NCBI RefSeq assembly: GCF_932294415.1
Contig: NC_065536.1
Location: 39,764,354-39,828,353, forward strand
DNA: 64,000 bases
Direction: 5' to 3'
Origin: Quercus robur
Lineage: Eukaryota > Streptophyta > Magnoliopsida > Fagales > Fagaceae
The notes under the pieces are model-generated. The model did no database searches. It saw nothing but the letters and a program-made list of their open reading frames with translations, and was not told where the DNA came from. The number at the start of each line of letters is the position of its first letter. Positions within the stretch are counted from its first letter, which is position 1. Shown in pieces: positions 11,639-22,204 of the stretch. A program made the position numbers and the translations under genes.

Positions 11639-12565
11639 TTAGGCATGTAATTCTTCTAGCTTCAGCTTTCCTTCCTTCTCGTTGATACACCTGGACAAAA
11701 TTCCCCCTGGCAACCTTCTATACAATTCCCCTTCTATCTGAGTGTAATCTTTTAGTTCTTTGATGTTCCCTCTGGGTCCTGCCCTTTTCATCTTTTCTTT
11801 GACTTCGCTCCTCCAATCCCACTGTTTGGACTCTCCAGGGTACATGCCTTGGAGGATTCTTACAATAGAATGTCCTTGCCTTCCTATTTTTACCAGCGTG
11901 TCCCTTCCTTTGAATGGTATTTGGGATCCTAGAGTGGCGAGCGCATCAGCAAACATGTTTTCACTTCTTTGAGTATACTCTATGCTAAAGGTCTAGAATT
12001 CCAACTCCAGCCTTTGTGCCCAAGTTCTGTAGGTTGCTAAACTTTGTTCCCGTAACGCAAAGTCACCTTTCACTTGGGAAACTACAAAATTGGAGTCTTC
12101 CAACACTCTTATATGCTTTACTCCTATACTGAGTGCTATAGTCAACCTGGTTAAGCATGCCTTATATTTAGTTGCATTATTAGAGCACGAGAAACTGAGC
12201 TTGAAAGACAAGGGTATGGTGTCCCCATTCTTACAGCTTAATACAATTCCTACCCCATTTGAAGTTGTTGTAGCTGACCCGTCGAATCTCATGGTCCATT
12301 TCTTTCCTGGGATCTCTGTTACTGCCACCTCACCAGGGATTTCTTCACTCAGTGGACTTTCCTCCTTTCCTGGGAACTGAGCCAGCAGATTCGCTATGGC
12401 TTGGCTTTTGATAGCTTTGGGAGTTCTGATACCTATGTCATATTGAGAGAGCAATACTAGCCATTGTGCTATTCTTCTCGTGAGAAGGGGTTGGTGTAGG
12501 AGTGCCTTTATGAGGTGGGACTTAGTCACCAAAAGGATTTGGTGAGCTGAGAAGTACCTTTTCAA
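11639..12565 (-). pseudogene. RNase H region of inner gypsy element
   Basis: Two frames (12565-11993 and 11956-11639). The first begins with the tether after RT (KSHLIKALLHQPLLTRRIAQ). It then has an RNase H core: MRFDGSATTTSNGVGIVL (first Asp), later an N-A-T-K-Y-K-A segment in place of the usual NNxAEYxA, and VLEDSNFVVSQVKGDF (third acidic position). The typical E-Y is changed to K-Y, which would remove a catalytic acid. The second frame is the linker toward integrase. It follows RT directly, as expected for gypsy pol. Confidence 0.8.
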
Positions 12566-12688
12566 CCTCTAGGACGCGTAGATGACAGGTTGCTCATTCC
12601 CTTGGTCATCTTCCTGTGCTAGCAAAGCTCCTATTGCCTGAGAATTTGATGCTAAGTATAATAACAGAGGTCGCCCACGTACTGGTGC

Positions 12689-13854
12689 CTAGAGGGTGGG
12701 CAAATGATTCATGATGTACTGAATTCTTTGGAAAGCCTCCTGTTGTTCTGTTCCCCAGGTAAACTCAATTCCCTTTTTCAACAGTTTGGATAAACCTGTC
12801 ATAACTGAAGCTAACCCAGGCACAAATCTCCTAATATAGGAGACCCTTCCTAGGAAGCTTTTGAGCTCCCTTATAGTAGTCGGTCTTTTCATTGTGGCGA
12901 TGGCTGTGGCCTTGGCTGGATCTACACTTATGCCTTTGTGATGTACCAGAAACCCAAGGAACTTTCCAGCAGACACCCTGAAGGCACATTTCATGGGGTT
13001 CATGTGTAGTTTGTACTTCCTGCATCTTTCAAAAACTTGCTCAAGTACTCGGAAGTGTCCTGTTCTAGTATTTGATTTGACCACAATGTCATCTACATAA
13101 TCTTCCATCTCCTCATGTATCATGTCATGAAAATAGCTTTCATGGTTCGCTGGTACGTAGCCTCCGCATTTTTGAGGCCAAAGGGCATTACAGTGTAGTA
13201 AAAGTTCTCGATTGGAGTTCTAAATGTCGTTTTCTCTGCATCTTTGGCAGCCATGTGGATTTGGTTGTACCCACTGTACCCATCCATAAATGAGAACATT
13301 AAGCTTCCTACGGCTGAATCTACAAGGAGGTCGATATTGGGTAGGGGGAACTCATCTTTTGGACACGCCTTGTTCAGGTTGCGAAAATCCACACAGCAAC
13401 GGATCGGACCATTTTTCTTCTTCACAGGTATAATGTTGGAAAGCCATTTTAGGTGTTGGATGGGTTTGATAAAACCAGCTGTTAGCAACTTTTTGATTTC
13501 TTGAATTATCTGAGCTTCTACCTCGATGTGAAAGACCTTAGCCGGCTGAACTACTAGCCTCATTCCTAGGTCCACATTAAGAGAATGAACTACCAATCCC
13601 AGGTCTAAACCGGGCATTTCATCATAGGTCCATGCGAACACATTTCTGTATTTTTGGAGTAAGGCTACCAATTGTTCCCTTTCTTGTGCCATTAGTTGAC
13701 TGCTAATAAAGACAGGCTTCCGGGATCCTGGCTTGGTTCCCAAATTTATTTCCTTTAATTCTTCCTTAGGCTGAATTTGGGCTTCCTTGACTGGTTCTTC
13801 TGGGATTTCTTCTTGGGCCATCATGCAACTTGGTGGTCCGGGACTTTTCTGCAT
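12689..13854 (-). pseudogene. Reverse transcriptase of inner gypsy element
   Basis: The first frame (13854-13120) has GFIKPIQHLKWLSNIIPVKK, CVDFRNLNKACPKDEFPLPN, FSFMDGYSGYNQIHMA and VMPFGLKNAEATYQ, the classic gypsy RT blocks. The second (13123-12689) carries the YVDD catalytic box near 13099-13088, the GKFLGFLVHHKGI block and the connection domain. Near 13130 one base is missing from a T run, so the frame shifts just before YVDD. The polymerase therefore cannot be made from this copy. Confidence 0.88.
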
Positions 13855-13878
13855 AATGCATTTAGGTCCCGCGCACCT

Positions 13879-16102
13879 TCACAAACAATAAATTAACCTC
13901 CTTCCGGGTTCTCGCACCACCACACATTCTCGGGATCCTGAAGAGCTGAGCTCCCTTTTTTGCCTTTTTCTTTCAAGAAGGTTTCTCAGGTCACGGGTGC
14001 CTCTTCCTCCTTCTTCTTCTTCTAGGATAGGTGCCCCTGGAGTACCTGGGACGGGGCTTTCATCATCTGGCTCTAACTTATCATAAAACATTGTTTCTGC
14101 AAAGTTTACTTCTCCCTAGCTAAAAGGGTTACAGTTGGCAGAGATTCTCACGGGCCTCCCATTCAGTCTCCCTTTAATGCACTAATGGAACGTAGATGGG
14201 ATAAGGCGGTGTTTATGGAGCCATGGGCGTCCCAACAACACATGGTAAGATAATTCTGCATTAATCACATGAAACCTTGTCAAGGCTACTATTGGCCCTA
14301 CCCTTAAGGCTAGCTGTATGTACCCTCTGTTGATTCCACCGACCCCCCAAATCCTGTTATCTCTATGGGAGCCCCCAGGATCCTTCTGTCAACCAGGCTC
14401 ACAGCTTCCACGGTACTAAAGGCTATGAGATTGAGTGATGCCCCTGTGTCCACCAGTGCTCTTCTGATTTGGACATCATTTATGGTGGCCATTAGATAAA
14501 GGGGCCTATGGTGGTCCAGGTGCTCAATCCCTATGTCCTCGCCAGTGAAGGTTATTGCATTGGTTGTCTCTAGGAAAGCTCGACTAGCATGTGACTCTGC
14601 TGTGAAGCATTCCATTCCTGAATCTGCTGTTATGCTCATGAGAGACTCTGTGGCCACCCTTCTTACTTCTGGTCCAAATCCCAGTTGGTTGAATAGTGAC
14701 CTAAACTTGGGATTCTTCTGGAGGGTCCTGACTGTGCTTGGGTGAAAGGATCCTTCAGATTCTCCTGCCTCTGTTGGATTCCCATGGATTATTACTGCTA
14801 CCATCCCTTTCCCTTTGTGGTTAGGCAAGGGGTTCCTCTGCACTTCTGGCTCCTTCTGAGTGAGTTCCAGGGTTCCTTCCCTTAGCTTTTTGTGGAAGAG
14901 TCTACGAAGGGTCCAGCAATCCTTAGTGGAATGCTTGACATAATTATGGATCCTGCAAAACAAAAGATTCTTCCTTTCTTCTTCAGTTGGCGGCCTGGAC
15001 ACAGTAAATGGCCTAACAACTCCATCTCCGATCTATTTGTCTAAGACATGGTTTAATTCCTCAGCTGTACATGGGATCACCAGTGGTTCCTCAAACACCT
15101 TCCCGTCAGGCCTCTTCCTTTTCTCTCCCACTAATGCTGTCATAGCTTGGGACACTGGCATCCTTTTTGTCCTCATAGTCTGTGCTGTCCTTCTAGTTCT
15201 CTGTAACAGGTCAACAAACTGCGTGATACATAAATTTTCAAGGTTGAGCCTGTAATCAAAAAGCATGTTGGCTATACAAGTTTCTACGATCTTCTTCTCT
15301 TCGTGGTCTCCATAGCAATCTAGGGACACATCTTCGAATCTTTTAATGAACTAGACGGGATCCTCTCTAGGTCTCTGCCTTACCATCTAAAGGTTCTGGA
15401 AAGTGATCTTGTTCTCACCGGGGTAATACTTGGCACAAAATCTTTCCATCATTTCATCCCAGGTTTTAATGGACCCGGGTCTCAGCGTGGTGTACTAAGT
15501 GTATGCTCTATCCACTAAGGATTTAGCAAATTCCCTTAGACATAGTTCTCTGTCTCCTGCATAGGGTCCATAGTGTGAATGAACCTACTCACATGTTTCA
15601 CAGTACTTCCATTTCTTCCATCGAAAGGATGAAACTTTGGGGGTTCATACCCCTTGGGGTATGGTTTGCCAAGAAGTTCTGGAGGGAACGGGGGATCCCA
15701 AGAGAATTGCTTAGGGATCCCCGAGAGTTTTTCCCTTTCTTGCTTCAGGAGGGCACTGACATTTGCCAGTGTTAAGTATTGGGGGTTGGCTCTCCTTCCC
15801 ACTGCTGACCCTTCTTCTGGTTGCGTTCTGTCTTGGTTACCAACAAGGGGAACATTGTCCCTAATTTCCTGTGTCCTGCCTTCTTTGAGAAGGCGAACTT
15901 CTTGCTTCAAATCCTTCAACATTGCTGTCATCCGAGCCATAGGGTCTGGCTCCTGCCTTGTGTGCCTTTGTCCTAACACAACCTCCTGCTCTACCAGGGG
16001 TATCTCGCCTCTCTGTCTGGAAGCTACCTCATTTTCTCCCACAGGCTTAGAGGTTGTAGGTGGGACATTAGTTCCTTTGTTGTTTCTTTGTCTTGAAGGC
16101 AT
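13879..16102 (-). pseudogene. Gag and protease of inner gypsy element
   Basis: The start codon is at 16102 (MPSRQRNNKGTNVPPTTSKP). A basic/acidic leader is followed by the retrotransposon gag capsid region (PPKFHPFDGRNG onward). In-frame stops occur at 15536 and 15033, with others between. A C-x2-H-x4-H-x4-C knuckle (CRIHNYVKHSTKDC) sits at about 14930, and a protease active-site motif ALVDTGASLNLI near 14450. The short frame at 14091-13879 is the linker to RT. All pieces lie on the minus strand in one order, so this is one decayed gag-pro unit. Confidence 0.82.
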
Positions 16103-16140
16103 GCTCTGCGAAGGGATTACTTCTTCCCTCTTCTTTACCT

Positions 16141-16163
16141 AGTCCCCAACGGAGTAGCCAAAA
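16141..16163 (-). promoter_or_regulatory. Primer-binding site of inner gypsy element
   Basis: Next to the 5' LTR, the minus strand reads TTTTGGCTACTCCGTTGGGG. The position fits a tRNA primer-binding site, and TGG at its start pairs with CCA. I could not assign the tRNA with confidence. Confidence 0.55.
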
Positions 16164-17414
16164 TGTGAGAGTGCCTTTTTCTGTAACACTCAGGCCCAAG
16201 GATCCCGGGCCGCATAGTTGTAGTTTGGTGGACCGGGCTTTGATTCACCACAGCTAATAGGCTATTTAAGAATCAAATAGTGCACAGGGCATGCTTCCTA
16301 CAATACACATAAACTAACAAATAAGGATATTTGTATTGAATGACAAATCAAAACAGCAAAGTAAATGCAGAGAACAAAATAATAAAAGCACAAAGCAACG
16401 TTTTAGAGATCCTTAAATCAGTGGAAAGTATTTCATTGAATTTTTCTTTATTATGATTACAGTACGCTCACTAAGACGTAATACAAGATTCAAGTAAGCT
16501 AAAAAATTACAGTCTTGAATGGTTATTCTAACCTTCAAGACTTGCAAAGTTTGATTCTTTTTTAATCCGAGTATGTGCTATAGTGGCTTTTCTAGGATAC
16601 CGGGAAGTAGTGTTACTAATTTTCCTTGAGTTTTCTCTTCTTTTCAGAATTTTATCAATAGTTCTTTCACTCCTAAATTCTCTCTGCCCTTCTTCGCAAT
16701 CATTCCCCCCTTTTTATAGTGATATTCTGAAGTCCCAAGGGAACCATTGGTTCCCCTGTTTTGTCCTTCGGTCAACAGGGCATGTATTATGCCCATCGCT
16801 CAGCAGGTTTCGTTTCCCTGTTCTTCGTCCTTTCCTTCCTTTAGTTTTGATTTCTTTGAAAGTCTATGACTGACTACCTATTCCGGAACATGCTGAGGTC
16901 ACGCCTTTCTCGATCCCACTTTTGGCAACTCTTCTTCTTTATCTTTTTTTCTTAGACGGGCGGAATCCCATTCTGCCGGTTTGAAAGTTTTCCGCTGCTA
17001 TTCCCTTTTTTATACTTCTTCATTCTGGTTCCCCGAGGTGCTTCCCACTTGCGCCATGAGAGGTCGCTGATTCTTTCCTCTTTTCTTGCTGGGTCGTTTG
17101 GCGCTTGAGAGGGACGTGGCTTCCCTTCTGTTTCTTGTGTTTCTTTTTTTGTTCTTTCCTTTCGAACTATCTTAATCTTTTGTTGACTGTTCTTACACGC
17201 CTAGGAGGATCCGAGCCTTTTGGTGGTCTTTAAGGATCCCAGGTCAGCTTTCTTCTTCAATCCTTTGATATGGGCTTCTTTTTCTTTTCTTTCTTCTTTT
17301 CTCATAAGCTTCTGGGCTTCAAGCCTTTTGGGCCTGCCATTTCTTCTCTTTCGTGGCCCCCTTGCACTTATTCCTTTGGGCTTGGGTATTGTGGTTTTTT
17401 TTTAGACCTCAACA
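16164..17414 (-). repeat. 5' LTR of inner gypsy element
   Basis: 1251 bp, partner of 3575-4857. The minus strand has a TATA-like TATAAAAAGG at about 16710-16717, a plausible element promoter. GACAA follows at 17415-17419. Confidence 0.92.
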
Positions 17415-17456
17415 GACAATAAGACCCCCCATGATACTTCCGCTGTTCAGCCATAG
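17415..17456 (+). pseudogene. Tail of the outer element's antisense ORF beyond the inner insertion
   Basis: After the duplicated GACAA the plus-strand frame of 3048-3569 resumes and ends at TAG 17454-17456. This gives a short C-terminal tail (NKTPHDTSAVQP). Frame continuity across the target site supports that the inner element landed inside this ORF. Confidence 0.5.
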
Positions 17457-17639
17457 CCTTTATTCTTTGCAATTTTTATATTTCGTTTAATTTTCAAACA
17501 ATGTTTAAATGCCCTAGCGTTTTTGGGCTTCGTTTGTAAAAACTTCATTTTATGTTCGGTATCTTATGCTCGTTGCTTTTAACGTCGTCTAGCTTTTTCC
17601 ATTTGTACACTTCTATGCTATTTTCATGAGTTGAATATG

Positions 17640-18720
17640 AACCCATCTTCCCTACATGATAGGCCTACTCGTCTGTAGACGTCTACTGTGTAGACTTGCC
17701 TTCATTCCTTGGCTTTTTGTTGAGCCCGTCAGTTTAGTTAGATCCGTATACTTTCATGCATAATTATGGACCCGTCTGCTTTGTTATAGGTCCGTCCACT
17801 ATCTTGTAGACTATATTTTGTTCTACTGGAAAGATCTTGCCCATTTAAGGGACTGATAAATCCGTCTACTTTATAACCTTGTCCACTTTTATGGATGTTT
17901 GACTTATGGACTTGGGAAACTCATCCACTGTTAAGTAATGATATTTTCCTGAGGTCATCAGCTTCAATGACCATTTTTAAGTGATGACAATTTTATAAAG
18001 CCGTCAGCTGTAATGATTTTATCCACTTTATTGAGTAATGGATTTCATTTATCGAACCCGTCCCCTTTATGGATTTTAATAAATTCGTCTACTTCATGGA
18101 TTTAATAATATTTCATCCTTTGGTTTATAGACTTTGATAAACTCGTCCACTTTTTGGACAATAGGCTCGTCCACTTTATGGACTTGATAATATTTCACCC
18201 TTCTGGGATGAAGTCGTCCACTTTATGGACTTTTAATAAACTCATCCACTTTATGGACTTTTAATAAACTCGTCCACTTTATGGACTTGATAATATTTCA
18301 CCCTTCTGGGATGAAGTCGTCCACTTTATGGACTTTAATAAACTCGTCCACTTTATGGACTTGATAATATTTCATCCTTCTAAGATGAAGTCGTCCACTT
18401 TATGGACTTTGATAAACTTGTCTACTTTTTGGACAATAGGCTCGTCCACTTTATGGACAATAATATTTCATCCTTCTTAGATGAAGGCGTCCACTTTATC
18501 GACTTTGATAAACTCGTCTACTCTTTAAACAATAGGCTCGTCCACTTTATGGACTTGATAATATTTCACCCCTCTGGGATGAAGTCGTCCACTTTATGGA
18601 CTTTGATAAACTCGTCTACTTTTAGAGACAATAAGCTCGTCCATTTTTATGGACTTGGTATTAGGGTCGTCTACTTTGTGGACTACTTTCTGTAGATAAA
18701 CACTAGCCATATTTGAATAA
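17640..18720. repeat. Degenerate minisatellite rich in GTCCACTTTATGGAC units
   Basis: The densest part is 18120-18640. Segments such as GTCGTCCACTTTATGGACTT and GATAATATTTCACCCTTCTG recur, with ATGAAG(T/G)CGTCCAC at 18208, 18311, 18385, 18481 and 18579, so spacings are 74-103 bases. Each GTCCA...TGGAC pair is itself a small inverted repeat. It lies downstream of the outer element's integrase, where gypsy elements often hold tandem repeats. The open frames here are repeat artefacts. Confidence 0.75.
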
Positions 18721-18879
18721 ACTCCTCTTATTATAATAAACCATGCATTCGTAGAATAAGTAGTTCTTGAAAAGAAGAAAACCTGCCTTTTGGGCTTAAA
18801 AAGAGTAATTGTAGCAAAATCTAAAAATAGCAAAACTGAGGAATTTAACTAAGGTGTGCTAAAAATAAAGGGGGTGCCG

Positions 18880-20180
18880 CTCTTCACGCTATCCTCCTTA
18901 CTGGTAGTACTTCTACAGGTGCTTGATGTTCCATAGGTGGTGTAGCTTCCGTCTGTCCATCGTCTCCAAGTGGTAGGTGCCTTTCCTTAGCCATGACGTG
19001 ACTCGGTAAGGTCCTTCCCAATTGGGGACAACCTTTTCTTAGGTTGGGTCTTTAGCAGCGCCCATGACCTTTCTCAAAATGAGATCTTCGACCTGAAAGT
19101 CTTTATGTCGGACCTGGGAGTTGTAGTGCTTAGTCATGCGGTCCTGGTATTGTGCGAGCCTTTGTTTTGCTGTCTTCCTGACTTCGTCAACTAGATCAAG
19201 CTGTAGACGCATAGCTTCGTTGTTTTTTCCTTCATTATGGTTGTCCACCCTGTAGCTTGTGAGCCCGGCTTCGGCTGGAATGATGTCTTTGCTTTCGTAT
19301 ATTAGCTGAAATGGTGTTTCTCCTGTGGGCGTCCTCGCTGTTGTCCTATACGCTCATAGTATGCTTGGCAACTCTTCATGCCATATGCCCTTTGCTCCCT
19401 CAAGCTGAGTCTTGAGAATTTTGAGCAAGGATCGGTTTGTGACTTCAACCTGTCCGTTTGCTTGAGGGTGGGCGGGGGAGGAGTAGTGATTTCTGATTCC
19501 TAACTGCGAGCAAAAATCCTGAAAAGAGTCGTTGTCGAATTGCTTCCCATTATCTGAGACTAAGACTCTTGGGATCCCAAACCTGCATATGATGGATTTC
19601 AAAACGAAGCTTTATATGTTTTTCTCCATGATGGTGCCCAAGGCTTCAGCTTCCACCCATTTTGTGAAGTAGTCTATGCCTACTATCAGGAACTTCAGCT
19701 GTCGCATTGCTATTAGGAATGACCCTATGATGTCTAACCCCCACTGAGCGAATGGTCATGGGGCTGTCATAGGGGTCAACTCTTCAGACGGCTGTTGGAT
19801 GATGTTGCTGAATTTTTGGCATTTGTCGCAGGCTTTGACATAAGTCTAAGCGTCTTTTTGCATGGTGGGTCAGTAGTACCCTGCTCGAATTAGCTTGTGT
19901 GCCAACGATCGCAACCCTGAGTGGTTTTCGTAGATCCCTTTGTGGACTTCTCTCATGACGTAGTCTGCTTTTTTGGGACCCAAACACCTTAGGTATGGGC
20001 GGGAGAAGCCCCTCTTATATAAGACGTCCTTTATCAAGATGAATCACACTGCTTGGACCTTCAGCTTTCTTGTGGCCTCCCTTCCGTCTGGTAAGACGCC
20101 ATTTTTCAAATAAGAGATTAACGGCGTGGTCCAATTGCTTTCGGAACCTATCTCCTACACATCGACGGTATCAATTAGCG
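18880..20180 (-). pseudogene. Integrase of outer gypsy element
   Basis: Minus-strand pieces include a zinc-binding segment with CDKC near 19825. The core has FGIPRVLVSDNGKQFDNDSF and SSPAHPQANGQVEVTNRSLL (second catalytic Asp and Glu region). The C-terminal region has NSQVRHKDFQVEDLILRKVM and a WEGPY-type motif near 19010. Stops separate the frames 19987-19784, 19602-19354 and 19248-19039. The layout is the standard gypsy integrase, downstream of RNase H. Confidence 0.82.
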
Positions 20181-20283
20181 GAGAAAGCTATACAAAAGAG
20201 AGTACGTTATTAAGGGTAGTAATCTGTGCGGCTGAAGCGGCTTTGGCGAAGCGGTCAGCTTGCTCGTTCTCTCTTCTGGGGAT

Positions 20284-22162
20284 CTAGATAATTTTGGCCT
20301 TCAGCTCGTTACCCTTCTCTTTACTTGATCCAGGTATCTCCTCATTCTTTTGCCTCCTCATTCTTTTGCCTCTACATTCATAATCCCCGTTTACTTGGTT
20401 AGTGACGACCTGAGAGTCGCAGTAAAGAACCACTCTTGCAGCTTCTGCTGCTTTGGCGAGATCAAGCCCTGCTACTAAAGTTTCATACTCTGTTTCATTG
20501 TTGGTGGTAGGGAAGTCGAGGTGAACCATGCATTCGATCTGGTTTCCTTCAAGAGAGAGAAGTACGACACTTGCACCCCCAGTCTACCTGTTGGACGACC
20601 CGTCTGTATATATCCTTCACTGCGGACATTCATCTGCTCCCTTGTCTTCCCCGTTGGTGAACTTTGCTATGAAGTTAGCAACGACTTGTCCTTTGATAGC
20701 GGTGCGGGGGCGGTATTAAATGTCAAACTCGCTCAACTCTATTGCCCATAGTGCCAGCCGTCCAATAGCTTCGGGGTTGCTCATTGCCTGCCGTAGAGGT
20801 TCGGTTAGGACAATTACCGTGTGGGCTTGGAAGTACAGCTTGAGTTTGCGAGTTGCCATAACTAAAGCGAATGCGAGCTTTTCCATGGGTGGATACCTTT
20901 TTTCTACACCACGAAATGCCCGGCTGGCGTAGTATATGGGTTTTTGAACCTTGTCTTCTTCTCTGATCAAGGCCTCGCTGACAGTTGCAGGGGAGATGGC
21001 CAAATACAGGAAGAGCTTTTTCCCCAGTTGCGAAGGACTTAACAGTGGTGGGGAAGAAAGGTAGGCCTTTAACTCCTCGAATGCTTGCTGACACTCGACA
21101 GTCCATTCAAAGGATTTCTTTAGCGTACGGAAGAAGGGTTTACACTTATCCGTCGCTCTTGATATGAACCTGTTCAGGGTGGTTACTTTACCGTTTAGAC
21201 TCTGCACTTCTTTTACGTTCTTCGGGGGGGCCATCTCTACTATGGCTCTGATCTTGTCTGGGTTGGCCTTGATGCCTCTTTGGGACACCATAAAACCCAA
21301 AAACTTTCCCGCTATCACTCCGAAGGCACACTTACTTGGATTAAGCTTCATGTTGTAGGAGCAAGGGTGCCGAATGCATCCTCGAGATCCTTCAAATGGT
21401 CTTCTTCCCTTTAGCTTTTTACCAACATGTCGTCGACGTAGACCTGAACGTTCCTCCCGATTTGGTTTGTAAACATCTTATTTATGAGCCTTTGATACAT
21501 CACGCCTGCGTTCTTAAGGCCGAATGGCATTACTTTGTAACAAAAAAAACCTTGGCTGGTAACAATGAAGTCTTCTCCTGATCTGCTTCATCCATCTAGA
21601 TCTGATTGTACCCTGAGAAGGTGTCCATGAAGTTTAGTAGCTGGTGCTGAGCTGTAAAGTCTACCAGTACGTCGACTCGAGGAAGGAGGTAGCTATCCTT
21701 GGGGCATGCTTTGTTCTGATCCATAAAATCTACGCACATCCTCCATTTCCCGTTGGCTTTCTTGACCATTACCACGTTTGCTAGCCAGTCGAGATAGTAT
21801 ACTTCCTTGATGAAGCCCGCCTCTTGTAACTTGCCGACTTCTTCTGCTATTGCTCGGTCTCGTTCTGGGGCGAATACTCGTTTCTTCTGTTGGATGGGTG
21901 GAAAAGAGGGTGACACATTTAGTTTGTGTACCATGACTGACAGGTCAATTCCTGGCATGTCTTCATGACTCAAGGCAAACATGTGTTGATTCTCCTTAAG
22001 GAAGGCTACGAGCACTTGGCGAACCGTTGGGCTGGCGAGAGTGCCAACCCTTGTGGTTCTGTCCAATTTGGAGCTATCGAGAGGTATCTCTTCGAGCCTT
22101 TCTACGGGTTCTGCCCCCATTCGTTGTTCCTCTATGCTCATGGTCTGTAGATAGTCGTCCAT
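20284..22162 (-). pseudogene. Reverse transcriptase and RNase H of outer gypsy element
   Basis: The frame 22162-21596 has GFIKEVYYLDWLANVVMVKK, CVDFMDQNKACPKDSYLLPR and MDTFSGYNQI. The catalytic YVDD is encoded at 21440-21429, in a stretch with stops on both sides. The frame 21351-20716 has KCAFGVIAGKFLGFMVSQRG, the connection domain and PIYYASRAFRGVEKRYPPME. RNase H follows (TTNNETEYETLVAGLDLAKA and VVLYCDSQVV, holding catalytic Glu and Asp positions) to 20284. Several stops and frame changes make it non-functional. Confidence 0.86.
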
Positions 22163-22204
22163 CTCTAGTATCGCAATGTAGCACTCGCTCGCAGCTACTT
22201 GATC

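Larger units (their letters stand above)
3575..17414 (-). mobile_element. Inner Ty3/gypsy LTR retrotransposon, 13.8 kb, Tat-like, carrying an antisense PMD gene
   Basis: LTRs at 3575-4857 and 16164-17414 start TGTGAGAGTGCC and end CCTCAACA. The target duplication GACAA is at 3570-3574 and 17415-17419. Minus-strand coding runs gag-protease (16102 down to 13879), RT (13854-12689), RNase H (12565-11639) and integrase (11599-10220). About 5.3 kb between integrase and the 3' LTR holds a spliced plus-strand PMD gene. The coding region has several stops and at least one frameshift. The Tat-lineage placement is inferred from the large size, an antisense extra gene before the 3' LTR and the domain order. 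A phylogeny of the RT would settle it. Confidence 0.92.

Noticed and set aside
18402..18695. 97-codon frame with repeats of F-x-D-x-x-V-x-F
   Set aside because: Translation of the outer element's minisatellite.
17640..18720. CRISPR-like array
   Set aside because: Spacing is irregular, the 'spacers' are themselves repeats, and this is plant nuclear DNA.
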